DNA of 64,000 bases from Cyclobacteriaceae bacterium. Its GTDB lineage: Bacteria > Bacteroidota > Bacteroidia > Cytophagales > Cyclobacteriaceae. A program made the translations under genes and the position numbers. Below are positions 18,722-27,714 of this stretch, piece after piece. Positions within the stretch are counted from its first letter, which is position 1. Every line of letters starts with the position of its first letter. The DNA lies in the NCBI GenBank assembly GCA_020832305.1, contig JAFIEV010000082.1, positions 62,001-126,000 of the forward strand, written 5' to 3'. A model generated the notes under the pieces. The model was given only the letters and a program-made list of their open reading frames with translations. It did no database searches and was not told the origin of the DNA.

Positions 18722-20041
18722 ATGAAAGTTTTAAAATTTGGAGGGACTTCTGTAGGCAAACCTGAGAGAATGAGACAGGTTGCAGATATTGTAACCAGTG
18801 ATGCAGAACCCAAAATTGTTGTTTTATCTGCATTATCAGGAACAACCAATGTTTTAGAAAAATCAGGGAAACTACTTTTTGAAGGGAAAATTTCAGAGGC
18901 TACCAAAGAAATTGATGAATTATATAGTCATTACGTACAATTCTACAATGAATTGTTATTTACAGATTTGCAAAAGAAAAAAGCTGCCGGTGTTATTGAC
19001 CAGCATTTTCATCTCATAAGACGGCTTTTTGACAAAGCTTTTACAGAAGTTGAAAATAAAATTATTCTGGCACAGGGAGAACTTTTATCAACCCAGTTAT
19101 TTCAACTTCATCTGGAAGAAATTGAGAAAAATTCTGTTCTACTTCCAGCTCTTGATTTCATGAGGATTGATGCAGATAATGAGCCAGATATAGAATTTCT
19201 ATCGCAGCAATTAGGTCATATGCTCAAGCGATATAGCGATAATTCAATTTTCATTACCCAGGGCTACATATGCATGAATGCCTCACACCAGATTGATAAT
19301 CTTAAAAGGGGTGGAAGTGATTATACTGCCTCTTTAATTGGTGCCGCTTTAAAAGCTTCCATTGTACAAATATGGACTGATATTGATGGAATGCACAATA
19401 ATGACCCCAGAATAGTCGAAAAGACTTTCCCCATTGCTGAACTTTCCTTCAATGAAGCTTCTGAGCTTGCCTATTTTGGCGCAAAGATCCTACACCCCAG
19501 CTCAATACTTCCCGCAAAATTTTACAATATTCCGGTACAACTTAAAAATACTATGGAACCCGATGCCATTGGGACTTTAATTACCGCCAATGAAAAAGTG
19601 TCAAGTGTAAAAGCCATTGCTGCCAAAGACGGAATCATAGCAATAAAAATAAAATCAACCCGTATGTTGCTGGCATATGGCTTTCTCCGACGAATTTTTG
19701 AAGTATTCGAAAATTATAAAATACCTATTGATATGATAACGACCTCAGAAGTAGCTGTTTCTCTTACCATTGAAAACAGTAAACATCTGAGTGATATCGT
19801 AGAAGATTTGAATATTTTTGGGGAAGTAACCGTTGATCAGGATCAAACCATAGTTTGCATTGTAGGTAATCAGATCATCGACCAGCAGGGACTGGTTAAA
19901 AAGGTCTTTGATTCACTTGAAAATATCCCAGTAAGAATGATTTCTTATGGAGGCAGTCGATATAACATTTCTGTTTTGATTGAGACCCGGTACAAACATG
20001 CCGCCTTACAAGCATTAAACAAGGGACTTTTCAATCTGTAA
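18722..20041 (+). CDS. lysC: Monofunctional aspartate kinase
   Basis: 439 aa. It phosphorylates aspartate, the first step to lysine, threonine, methionine and diaminopimelate. The kinase domain starts with KFGGTSVGKPERM (5-17) and includes RGGSDYTASLIGAALKA and WTDIDGMHNNDPRIV; two ACT domains (about 310-439) form the regulatory part. There is no homoserine dehydrogenase extension, so it is not ThrA-like. Single-gene unit followed by a terminator hairpin. Which amino acid inhibits it cannot be read from the sequence. Confidence 0.93.
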   Translation: MKVLKFGGTSVGKPERMRQVADIVTSDAEPKIVVLSALSGTTNVLEKSGKLLFEGKISEATKEIDELYSHYVQFYNELLFTDLQKKKAAGVIDQHFHLIRRLFDKAFTEVENKIILAQGELLSTQLFQLHLEEIEKNSVLLPALDFMRIDADNEPDIEFLSQQLGHMLKRYSDNSIFITQGYICMNASHQIDNLKRGGSDYTASLIGAALKASIVQIWTDIDGMHNNDPRIVEKTFPIAELSFNEASELAYFGAKILHPSSILPAKFYNIPVQLKNTMEPDAIGTLITANEKVSSVKAIAAKDGIIAIKIKSTRMLLAYGFLRRIFEVFENYKIPIDMITTSEVAVSLTIENSKHLSDIVEDLNIFGEVTVDQDQTIVCIVGNQIIDQQGLVKKVFDSLENIPVRMISYGGSRYNISVLIETRYKHAALQALNKGLFNL

Positions 20042-20056
20042 TTTTTAAAATATTTC

Positions 20057-20103
20057 TTGCAAAATGCTTGATATTTATCTGGCATTTTGCAATTATTATT
20101 TTT
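20057..20103 (+). terminator. Probable terminator after the aspartokinase gene
   Basis: An 11-bp perfect stem TTGCAAAATGC (20057-20067) / GCATTTTGCAA (20082-20092) is followed by TTATTATTTTT. It begins 16 bases after the stop. Confidence 0.6.
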
Positions 20104-20247
20104 GTATTGCAATATATATGAATGCTCATATATATATTTGCTGTAATACCATCGTACTATGATGGCCTTTTACAACCATACAGTTTCTGATTTCAGCAAA
20201 CTCTTTTAGAGTGAAAAAATCAAATTTTTTAATTAAATTCTGTAATT

Positions 20248-20847
20248 ATGAACGTATCTGAGCATAGTAATGCGCACGACACATGGATTAAAAGTCAGCT
20301 TGAAGAAGCTGGAAATCTGCTGAATCAAGTATTGTCTGATTCATCATTCAGAGCCGCTATTTCACAAGGTGCAGAGGTAATCGCCCACTGTATAAAAAAC
20401 AATGGTAAAATACTAAGTTGTGGAAATGGTGGTTCTTTATGTGATGCCATGCATTTTGCCGAGGAACTTACCGGCCGTTTCAGAGAAAACCGAAGACCGC
20501 TGCCTGCTTTTTCAATTTCAGACCCTGCGCATATGTCTTGTGTTGCCAATGACTTTCACTTTAATGATGTCTTTGCACGTGTTGTTGATTCTCTTGGCAA
20601 CCAGGGTGATGTATTGCTTGCCATAAGTACAAGCGGAAATTCTGAAAATGTGTATCAGGCAGCTTTTAAGGCAAGGGAAAAAGGGATGAAAATAATTGGA
20701 TTTACTGGAAAAGATGGAGGTAAATTGAGTACGCTGACGGACGTGGAAATCAGGGTGCCTCATTTTGGGTACTCAGACCGTATACAGGAAATACATATTA
20801 AAGCCATACACATTATGATTTCAATAGTCGAAAAATTGGTAATCTAA
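20248..20847 (+). CDS. gmhA: D-sedoheptulose 7-phosphate isomerase
   Basis: 199 aa SIS-domain enzyme that converts sedoheptulose 7-phosphate to glycero-manno-heptose 7-phosphate for LPS core or S-layer glycans. Alignment by eye with E. coli GmhA is close along the whole length ([43 protein letters not shown]). The metal and catalytic residues H69, E73, Q180 and H188 match E. coli H61, E65, Q172 and H180. The next gene starts one base after its stop, so the two are probably one transcript. No other heptose genes are in the window. Confidence 0.93.
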   Translation: MNVSEHSNAHDTWIKSQLEEAGNLLNQVLSDSSFRAAISQGAEVIAHCIKNNGKILSCGNGGSLCDAMHFAEELTGRFRENRRPLPAFSISDPAHMSCVANDFHFNDVFARVVDSLGNQGDVLLAISTSGNSENVYQAAFKAREKGMKIIGFTGKDGGKLSTLTDVEIRVPHFGYSDRIQEIHIKAIHIMISIVEKLVI

Positions 20848-20848
20848 A

Positions 20849-22387
20849 ATGCTTAGCAAAACTTTTGGCAGTGCTGTTTATGGTATAGACGCTACCACTA
20901 TTACGGTGGAGGTCAATGTTTTATCTGGTACCAAGTTTTTTATTGTAGGTTTGCCCGATAATGCGGTTAAAGAAAGCCAGCAAAGGGTTGAATCTGCCAT
21001 AAAACATTGTGGATATTATTTTCCGAGAAGTAAAACCGTAGTAAACCTTGCGCCTGCTGATATCCGAAAAGAAGGATCGGCCTATGATCTTCCAATTGCT
21101 CTGGGGATTTTAAATGCAACCCGGCAGATTCAATCCCAATTACTTGATAAATATATCATAATGGGTGAACTGGCCCTCGATGGCCTATTAAGACCTATAA
21201 AGGGTGTCTTGCCCATTGCCATAGAAGCGCGAAAAGCTGGCTTTAAAGGCTTTATATTGCCAAAAGAAAATGCTTCTGAAGCGGCCATCGTCAATAATCT
21301 GGATGTTATAGGGGTTCAGTCATTTAAGGAAGCCATTGACTTTTTAGTCGGTAAATCGTCTTTAGAACCACTGACAGTAGATACCCGGGATATATTTTTT
21401 CACGAACAAAATCAGTTTGATGTAGATTTCGCCGATGTACAGGGACAAGAAAACATCAAGAGAGCCTTGGAAATTGCGGCAGCCGGAGGTCACAATATTA
21501 TTATGATAGGACCTCCGGGTTCAGGAAAGACAATGCTGGCCAAAAGGCTACCTGGAATTTTGCCCCCTCTTACCCTTTATGAAGCCCTCGAAACTACCAA
21601 AATTCATTCGGTTGCCGGAAAACTAGGGACTAATGCAACCCTCATAGCCCAAAGACCTTTCAGATCACCACATCATACCATATCTGACGTTGCCCTGGTC
21701 GGAGGCGGAGGCGTGCCTCAACCTGGTGAAATTTCCCTTGCACATAATGGCATCTTATTCCTGGATGAACTTCCTGAATTTAAACGAACCGTTTTGGAAG
21801 TGATGCGTCAACCTCTCGAAGAAAGGGAGGTACATATTTCGCGTGCCCGGGCCTCAGTAAGATTTCCTGCAAGCTTTATGCTGGTCGCAAGTATGAACCC
21901 CAGCCCTTCCGGAGATTTTCTTACAGAGGATGGCAATCACCCTGATTCACCCAATGATGTCAGAAGATACCTCCGAAAAATCAGTGGACCCCTTTTAGAC
22001 AGAATTGACCTTCACATAGAAGTTACACCCGTTACTTTTGAACAGATGACTTCTTCCAGAAAATCTGAAAGCAGTACTGTAATACGTGAAAGAGTAATTA
22101 GTGCAAGAAATATTCAAACAGAAAGGTTCAATGAGGTTGAAGGAGTATATTGTAATGCGATGATGCCCTCGCAAATGGTGAAGAAAATTTGTGAAATTAG
22201 CGATGGGGGAAAAGCACTCCTTAAAACTGCTATGGACAAACTCGGGCTATCGGCAAGAGCATATGACCGCATACTCAAAGTAGCAAGAACCATTGCTGAT
22301 CTGTCAGAATCTCAGGATATTAAAATTGAACATCTGGCTGAAGCCATTCAATACAGAAGTCTCGACCGGGAAGGATGGATGGGCTAA
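20849..22387 (+). CDS. comM: ComM/YifB-family Mg-chelatase-like AAA+ ATPase
   Basis: 512 aa. An N-terminal Lon-protease-like S5 domain (about 1-170) precedes the Mg-chelatase AAA+ domain with Walker A GPPGSGKTMLAK and Walker B GILFLDELPEF, and a C-terminal helical domain (SARAYDRILKVARTIADL). ComM in Vibrio and Haemophilus is a hexameric helicase that promotes branch migration during natural transformation. Its role outside competent bacteria is less certain. It follows gmhA by one base. Confidence 0.92.
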   Translation: MLSKTFGSAVYGIDATTITVEVNVLSGTKFFIVGLPDNAVKESQQRVESAIKHCGYYFPRSKTVVNLAPADIRKEGSAYDLPIALGILNATRQIQSQLLDKYIIMGELALDGLLRPIKGVLPIAIEARKAGFKGFILPKENASEAAIVNNLDVIGVQSFKEAIDFLVGKSSLEPLTVDTRDIFFHEQNQFDVDFADVQGQENIKRALEIAAAGGHNIIMIGPPGSGKTMLAKRLPGILPPLTLYEALETTKIHSVAGKLGTNATLIAQRPFRSPHHTISDVALVGGGGVPQPGEISLAHNGILFLDELPEFKRTVLEVMRQPLEEREVHISRARASVRFPASFMLVASMNPSPSGDFLTEDGNHPDSPNDVRRYLRKISGPLLDRIDLHIEVTPVTFEQMTSSRKSESSTVIRERVISARNIQTERFNEVEGVYCNAMMPSQMVKKICEISDGGKALLKTAMDKLGLSARAYDRILKVARTIADLSESQDIKIEHLAEAIQYRSLDREGWMG

Positions 22388-22405
22388 AGCCCTGTTCATC
22401 CATCC
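22373..22405. terminator. Inverted repeat at the end of comM, possible terminator
   Basis: GGATGGATG (22373-22381) and CATCCATCC (22397-22405) form a 9-bp stem spanning the comM stop codon, between two convergent genes. There is no clean T run, so termination is only a possibility. Confidence 0.35.
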
Positions 22406-22426
22406 ATTCTTGATAAACGTGATTAT

Positions 22427-23428
22427 TTACGTAAGCTCCTGTCCAACCTTGATCAACAGATTTCGGGTATCTTTTATACCTTCATAAGCATCGCCCGGGC
22501 CCTCATATTCTATACCTACATATCCCGTATACCCGGCATCCTTTACAATTCTCATCATACGGTAATAATCTATATCTTTTTCATTGCCTTCTTCATCAAA
22601 GTTATGGCTCTTTGCGCTTACTCCAAAGGCAAAAGGCATTAACTCCTTCATCCCTTTGTATTTATCATATTCCTCCAGACAAACAGTATTCATCCATGCT
22701 TCAATGGTATTTTCTTCCGGCTCGGTTCTTTTAATACAAAAATTCCCAAAATCAGGCAAGGTACCGCGGTTATCAAGATCGATCCCACGCATCACGGATG
22801 CCAGCCACTGTCCATTAGATGAAAAACCTCCATGATTTTCGACAAGAATGTTGATGTCATAGGGCTTGGCAAACTCACATAACCTGCTCAAACCATCAAT
22901 CGCAGCAAGCCTGGCATCCTCAGGATCTTCATCGGTGGTATACGCATTCACTCTTATGGCATGGCAACCCAGATATTTTGCAGCTTCGACCCATTTATAA
23001 TGATTTTCTACCGCCTTAATGCGCTCTTTCTCATCTGCCACTGCCAAATAGCCTTCATCATCTATCATGATAAGCACATTCTTAATGCCCAGATCACCAC
23101 TTCGCATTTTCAGCTCCTTTAGATAGTCCATATCTTTTGCTTTGTCTGCAAAAAACTGATTTACATACTCAACGGCTTCAAGGCCAAAAACAGTTTTGGT
23201 AATGCCCGGAAATTCAAGATTGGTAATTTCACCAGCGTAAAACTGCCTGAACAATGACCATTGGGCGAGGGAAATTTTAAAAAACATATCGTCAGAATTA
23301 TAAAATACATCCTCCTCAGCCGTCTTTTCCTTTTTGCCGGAAAAACAGGACATTGTCATTCCTCCAAACAAGCCCGCACCTGCCAGGGCAATCGTAGACT
23401 GTTGTAAAAAATTTCTTCTGTTACACAT
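22427..23428 (-). CDS. Tat-exported sugar phosphate isomerase/epimerase-like TIM-barrel protein
   Basis: 333 aa. The N-terminus is a twin-arginine signal (CNRRNFLQQSTIALAGAGLFGG) followed by a Cys at residue 28 (MSCF), so the mature protein may be periplasmic and possibly lipidated. The body is a xylose-isomerase-like AP endonuclease-2 type barrel: acidic/His residues in RVNAYTTDE, ILVENHGGFSSNG, LPDFGNFC and VGIEYEGPGD are spaced like the metal ligands of this family. Substrates range over sugars and inositols, so no reaction is assigned. Single gene, convergent with comM. Confidence 0.8.
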   Translation of the reverse strand: MCNRRNFLQQSTIALAGAGLFGGMTMSCFSGKKEKTAEEDVFYNSDDMFFKISLAQWSLFRQFYAGEITNLEFPGITKTVFGLEAVEYVNQFFADKAKDMDYLKELKMRSGDLGIKNVLIMIDDEGYLAVADEKERIKAVENHYKWVEAAKYLGCHAIRVNAYTTDEDPEDARLAAIDGLSRLCEFAKPYDINILVENHGGFSSNGQWLASVMRGIDLDNRGTLPDFGNFCIKRTEPEENTIEAWMNTVCLEEYDKYKGMKELMPFAFGVSAKSHNFDEEGNEKDIDYYRMMRIVKDAGYTGYVGIEYEGPGDAYEGIKDTRNLLIKVGQELT

Positions 23429-23679
23429 ATCCTTTTCTTAAAGTACAATACCAATATATTAATAATTTTAAAATATTTGATAGTATGGAATGCTAAATAG
23501 GTGTTAAACTGTTTTTTCTTTAAAATCTAAATCATTTTATTTGAAATGATTTGTCAGGTGAACATATCTGAAAAAAAGGAAATCCCTGCATTTTCTGAAA
23601 AACCTGCATTGCTATTATAACTTGTGCGTTTTTATCCCCCGGTTGGTGGGTAATTGTTTTAATTAAAACTTATGTGTTG

Positions 23680-24846
23680 ATGAAGTTGATTGAAGTAAAT
23701 GACAGCAGTACAACCAGGAAGTTTTTACATCTTCCGGTAGATCTTTATAAAAATGAAAAATGCTGGATAAGACCTCTTGACAAAGATGTAGAACAGGTAT
23801 TTGACAATGAAAAAAACAAATATTTCAGAAACGGAGAAGGCATTCGCTGGATACTTGAAGATGATACAGGTAAAACTATCGGTAGAATTGCTGCATTTTA
23901 CGGTAAGAATTTCGCTAAAGGAAATGATCAACCCACCGGGGGATTGGGCTTCTTTGAATGCATCAACGACAAACAGGCATCTGCTACTTTATTTGACGCT
24001 GCTGTTAATTGGCTCAAGTCAAAAGGAATGGAAGCTGTAGATGGCCCTGTGAATTTTGGGGATCGGGATAAATGGTGGGGATTGTTGGTTGATGGTTTTG
24101 ATAAAGAACCGAATTATTGTTCAAATTACCATCTTCCCTACTACCGTGAGCTTTTTGAGGCCTATGGTTTTCAAATTTATTTTGAACAGTACACTTTTGG
24201 AAGACAGATAGATGGTGCGGTGAGTGACCGGCTTCATGATAAGGCTATGAGAATTAGATCAAACCCCAGCTATAGCTTCAGGCATCTCGAAACTTCCAGA
24301 TTAGATGAATATACGGAGTACTTCAGGGTGATATACAATAAAGCCTGGACCAAACATATAGGTATATCGCAAATGAATGAAAGCATGGCCAAGCATATTA
24401 TGAAGCAAATGAAGCCTATTCTCGATCCAAAAATTGTTTGGTTTGGATTTTATAATGATGAACCCATAGCCTTTTTTATCATTTTACCGGAAATCAACCA
24501 AATCATTAAACATCTTAACGGAAACCTGAACTGGTACGGAAAACTCAAATTTTTATACCATAAATGGCGTGGCACCTGTCGCAAAGTGCTGGGTATAGTA
24601 TTTGGTATAGTTCCCGAACATCAAGGCAAGGGAGTTGAAGGTGGATTAATTTATGCTTTTAAAGATCAGATCCAGGGTTATTATCGAAGGTATGACTATA
24701 TGGAAATGAACTGGGTTGGAGACTTTAATCCAAGTATGATTCACGTATTAAAACAAGTCGGAGCCAGTGCTGTAAAAACCCATAACACCTATCGCATGTT
24801 ATTTGACCCCGAAAAACCTTATAAAAGGCATCCAATACTTCATTAA
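23680..24846 (+). CDS. GNAT-like acyltransferase-fold protein
   Basis: 388 aa from ATG 23680; a GTG six bases upstream is also possible. Conserved-looking blocks are GRIAAFYGKNFAKG (about 70), DGPVNFGDRDKWWGLLVDGF (about 125) and NYHLPYYRELFEAYGF, then a second half with a GNAT-like fold (GIVPEHQGKGVEGGLIYAFKDQI about 306-330, resembling the Q/R-x-x-G-x-G/A acetyl-CoA loop). This pattern is known from uncharacterised Bacteroidota proteins. The donor loop suggests acyl-CoA binding; acceptor unknown. Lone gene with a strong shared terminator downstream. Confidence 0.65.
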   Translation: MKLIEVNDSSTTRKFLHLPVDLYKNEKCWIRPLDKDVEQVFDNEKNKYFRNGEGIRWILEDDTGKTIGRIAAFYGKNFAKGNDQPTGGLGFFECINDKQASATLFDAAVNWLKSKGMEAVDGPVNFGDRDKWWGLLVDGFDKEPNYCSNYHLPYYRELFEAYGFQIYFEQYTFGRQIDGAVSDRLHDKAMRIRSNPSYSFRHLETSRLDEYTEYFRVIYNKAWTKHIGISQMNESMAKHIMKQMKPILDPKIVWFGFYNDEPIAFFIILPEINQIIKHLNGNLNWYGKLKFLYHKWRGTCRKVLGIVFGIVPEHQGKGVEGGLIYAFKDQIQGYYRRYDYMEMNWVGDFNPSMIHVLKQVGASAVKTHNTYRMLFDPEKPYKRHPILH

Positions 24847-24854
24847 ATAATAAA

Positions 24855-24894
24855 ACAAAAGCGAATCAACAATGTATTATTGATTCGCTTTTGT
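24855..24894. terminator. Strong bidirectional terminator between convergent genes
   Basis: A 15-bp perfect stem (24855-24869 with 24880-24894), top-strand arm ACAAAAGCGAATCAA, with a 10-base loop. A- and T-rich tails on both sides suit both flanking convergent genes. Confidence 0.85.
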
Positions 24895-24910
24895 CAAATT
24901 GAAAGCGTAC

Positions 24911-25627
24911 TCAGAAATTGAAAATCCTATTAAGAGCAAATGATACCGTCTCCAATTCTTCTTTATTATCTGATACCGTAAAAATAATATCATTAAAGTC
25001 CCTGTCACTATCAAACATCACAGATACATCTTCAAAGGCTAAAACAATATCACCACATTCTTTTTCCCTAAACAACACATGCTGCTGAGATTCTCCAATA
25101 TTAAAGACTCTGTCGGTATAATGCTTTGTATTATTGAAATTAATCGTTCCATTATTCCATCCGTCTTCAATCAGGAAAAAACCTATAACTGTACCCGGTT
25201 TAAATTTACCTGTGCCTAATTGCAACATATCACCTGGCTGGATGATTGTATTGGATACGTTCGGAAATAAGATATTCAATCTTAAATCAGAAGCCCGTGA
25301 TGGCCGTTTACCTGACTCATAAGCATACCAACCAAACGAATTTGCATTGCCTGCACCTTCAAAAACAAATGATACAAACACTTCAGTTTCACGTGTTATG
25401 AGAATACGGGTTTGCGTGGTATCATGAAACAAAGCGGGATTTGCCAATCTGTTGTCCTGTAATTCAGGAAGTAAATCCATGATCCTGTCAAATAAAGTCG
25501 GACAGGTTTTAGCAGGAATGATTTCCTTAGGTTTTTCGTCAAATTCAAGTATTTCCTCCGCCTTTTCACAAGCCCAGACACCAAGAAGAAGTAAAACCAA
25601 TAATACTATTAATTTGCCTTTGAACAT
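24911..25627 (-). CDS. DUF4114-domain lipoprotein
   Basis: 238 aa. The lipobox ends at Cys20 (LLGVWAC). The mature part ends in a DUF4114 domain (about 115-225) with the signature FEDVSVMFDSDRDFNDIIFTV, an acidic DxDxDxND-like loop that probably binds calcium. DUF4114 is common in secreted or surface proteins of marine Bacteroidota; its function is not known. Lone gene. Confidence 0.8.
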   Translation of the reverse strand: MFKGKLIVLLVLLLLGVWACEKAEEILEFDEKPKEIIPAKTCPTLFDRIMDLLPELQDNRLANPALFHDTTQTRILITRETEVFVSFVFEGAGNANSFGWYAYESGKRPSRASDLRLNILFPNVSNTIIQPGDMLQLGTGKFKPGTVIGFFLIEDGWNNGTINFNNTKHYTDRVFNIGESQQHVLFREKECGDIVLAFEDVSVMFDSDRDFNDIIFTVSDNKEELETVSFALNRIFNF

Positions 25628-26115
25628 ATCTTTTTAATATAAAGTGGAATGACTAAATTTCACATAAACATCACTTAGCAAAAGTAAACAATTACACAAT
25701 ATAATACAATTATTCGTATTATAATTCTATTAGAAAACATACAATGTCTTCAAAAACCGATTATTGGCTTTTAATTCAAAGATAGGGTGTAAAAAATCTA
25801 AGCAAACACTCAAAAAGTAAAGAATAGGTATTTAGCTTACATTGTAATATATGAAGCCATTATTAATTTTTTATAACTTGCAGACACCTTATAAAACACT
25901 CTATCAGCCTGATAGGATTAAGTCATTTGAACCATCATATCAATTACTATGTTTATTATTGTATAATAGTAATTGATTTTGCATTAAATACAATACCAAT
26001 ACTTGTTGTCTTACATACACTGGGTGTCTTGTTTAATTTTGACTTGATATACCCAGGATAACACACTAAAATGCTAATTGGATAGAATTGCTGACATTTA
26101 AATTCTGAAATGATA
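25628..26115. other. Gene-free AT-rich stretch with an inverted repeat
   Basis: No coding frame that reads like protein was found. The only structure seen is a perfect 12-bp inverted repeat, ATCAATTACTAT (25939-25950) with ATAGTAATTGAT (25966-25977), loop 15 bases, about 140 bases before the SDR gene. It could be an operator or a hairpin in the leader. Confidence 0.4.
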
Positions 26116-26820
26116 ATGGAATTAAAGGGAAAAAGAATAATTGTAACTGGTGGGAGTCTGGGAATCGGCAAAGCCACCGCCGCGCTTTTAAGCGCCAATG
26201 GTGCAAAAGTAATAATAACTGGACGGGATGAACAAAGGTTGCAAAAAGCAGCTACTGATATAGGCTGTGATTATGTTGTGGCCGATGTAGCTAATGAAGA
26301 AGATGTACAAAGAACTGTAGAGGCCGCTCTTGAGCTTCTGGGTGGCATAGATGTTTTAATCAACAATGCCGGCATTGGAGGTGCTTTCAAGGAACTTAGT
26401 GAATTAACCCTGGAAGATTTTCAAAAGATTTATAATGTAAATGTTTTTGGAGCTGCCATGATGGCAAAACATTGTGCAAAGATATTTATAGAACAATCTT
26501 ACGGTCACATAATCAATATTGGCAGTACGGCATCCAGAAAAGGCTATGTAAACGGCACGATCTATGCCTCGTCAAAATTTGCATTGCGGGGTATGACAGA
26601 ATGCTGGCAGGCAGAACTAAGAAAATTCAATGTAAGAGTCATGCTCATTAACCCAAGTGAGGTCACAACAGCATTCGCACAAGCTGACAGACATGAAAGA
26701 CCCGAACAAGATAATAAATTGAGATCTGAAGAAGTCGCTCATGCCATAAAATCAGTTTTGACAATGGACGATCGCGGGTTTGTGCCTGAGTTGACTATTT
26801 TTGCAACAAATCCCTGGTAA
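26116..26820 (+). CDS. Short-chain dehydrogenase/reductase (SDR)
   Basis: 234 aa from ATG 26116 (ATG 26110 is also possible). Classical SDR: NAD(P)-binding TGGSLGIG (11-18), NNAG in VLINNAGIGG, and the catalytic triad Ser137, Tyr150, Lys154 (Y-A-S-S-K). The Asp-Glu after GRD in VIITGRDEQRL favours NADP but does not prove it. Closest in feel to 3-ketoacyl-ACP reductase-like and clavaldehyde-type SDRs; substrate not predictable. Stand-alone gene. Confidence 0.85.
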   Translation: MELKGKRIIVTGGSLGIGKATAALLSANGAKVIITGRDEQRLQKAATDIGCDYVVADVANEEDVQRTVEAALELLGGIDVLINNAGIGGAFKELSELTLEDFQKIYNVNVFGAAMMAKHCAKIFIEQSYGHIINIGSTASRKGYVNGTIYASSKFALRGMTECWQAELRKFNVRVMLINPSEVTTAFAQADRHERPEQDNKLRSEEVAHAIKSVLTMDDRGFVPELTIFATNPW

Positions 26821-26907
26821 AAATTCTGCATTATTATATTTGCAGCATGATAAATTTTATGGGAAAGGCAGTTTGATTACTCCCAATTTGCCTCCTAAAC
26901 TGACAAA

Positions 26908-27102
26908 TTAGTATTTTATGAGCCATTCCATGAAAATAATCAGAAGAATCAGCAACCAGAACAGGTGATAGGCTCTCTTTTTGGCTTTTCCAAAAACCAA
27001 ATTATTAATGCCATAATCTGCCAGTCTCTCATATTTTGTTTTCATCAATCCGCCTCCTTTCCAGTATTTAAATATATCAAACGTGTCTTGTATATTACGC
27101 AT
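26908..27102 (-). CDS. Small membrane protein, hypothetical
   Basis: 64 aa. A basic N-terminal half with KYERLADYGINNLVFGKAKKRAYH leads into one C-terminal transmembrane helix (about 47-62). The sequence looks protein-like and the helix is placed like a tail anchor. No family recognised. Flanked by non-coding DNA; start could instead be the Met at residue 20. Confidence 0.45.
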   Translation of the reverse strand: MRNIQDTFDIFKYWKGGGLMKTKYERLADYGINNLVFGKAKKRAYHLFWLLILLIIFMEWLIKY

Positions 27103-27260
27103 ATGTTAACACAAAGTTAACAATTATTTGAATTGACAAAATGAATAATGCAAATATTTTTAGTTTAACTGCCGAAATAATAATTATTTGCCCGTATCGT
27201 TGCAATTATAAAAGTATAATAACTTTAAAATTCGTGCATCTGAAATTTTCAATTTAATGA

Positions 27261-27344
27261 GGATCTGCTGAAAAAGTATGCATCTTTAATGTAAATTCAT
27301 GATATTAAAATAAATCAACAAGCTAAGTGACTATCAGCGCACCC
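27261..27344 (+). repeat. MITE-like repeat, copy 1
   Basis: Starts GGATCTGCTGAAAAAGT and ends ATCAGCGCACCC. It shares the left end TCTGCTGAAAAAGT, an inner TAAATTCATG, ATAAATCAA and the right end CAGCGCAC in the same order with 39383-39469. The two ends are imperfect inverted repeats (common core GCTGA with extension). No ORF inside, no clear target duplication. Likely a non-autonomous insertion-sequence derivative. Confidence 0.65.
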
Positions 27345-27485
27345 TAACTATAGATTACACATAAGTACACATGTGATTGCGACTGAGTTGCAGACCAATT
27401 TGGTGTATTTTTATCCAAATCAAAGTTTAAGTTATACACAGATCTGGTGAATATGTTGTACCGGGAAATTTTTATTGAAAAACTC

Positions 27486-27515
27486 TTGACAATTAGTCAG
27501 TCTTTATTACCTTTG
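27486..27515 (+). promoter_or_regulatory. Canonical Bacteroidota promoter without an adjacent gene
   Basis: TTG (27486-27488), a 19-base spacer, and TACCTTTG (27508-27515) match TTG-N19-TAnnTTTG exactly. The nearest gene start is 200 bases downstream, and a terminator lies in between. Confidence 0.7.
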
Positions 27516-27520
27516 GATTA

Positions 27521-27592
27521 CAATTCCAATTCATTTAAGCGTAAACAAAAAACCAGAGGCCCGGAAGCTCCCAACTTTCGGGTTTCTTTTTT
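27521..27592 (+). ncRNA. Candidate small RNA or attenuated leader (about 70 nt)
   Basis: The promoter at 27486-27515 predicts a start near 27521. A hairpin CCCGGAAG (27560-27567) / CTTTCGGG (27575-27582; one G-T pair) followed by TTTCTTTTTT predicts an end near 27592. No ORF fits between. It could be a free small RNA, or a leader whose terminator controls read-through into the NCS1 transporter at 27715. Known RNA families were not recognised. Confidence 0.5.
27560..27592 (+). terminator. Intrinsic terminator of the candidate small RNA
   Basis: 8-bp stem with a 7-base loop (CTCCCAA) and a following T-rich tail TTTCTTTTTT. It stands 123 bases before the transporter start with no + strand gene before it. 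Confidence 0.65.
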
Positions 27593-27714
27593 GCATGTAT
27601 AAATACAATGTTGGACAAATCAGTCGCTTTAAAAATCAATTACTGTAATAGTAATATAGTTGACCGGGATTATATTTATGCACATATTGACTATTCAATT
27701 TTTCTGCAAATAAT

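Larger units (their letters stand above)
27103..27714. other. 612-bp gene-free region with a MITE-like repeat, promoter and terminator
   Basis: No protein-like frame was seen. It holds three separate items given as their own entries: a repeat copy at 27261-27344, a canonical promoter at 27486-27515, and a hairpin terminator at 27560-27592. The last 120 bases before the transporter contain ATCAATTACT, also found in the inverted repeat at 25939. Confidence 0.6.
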
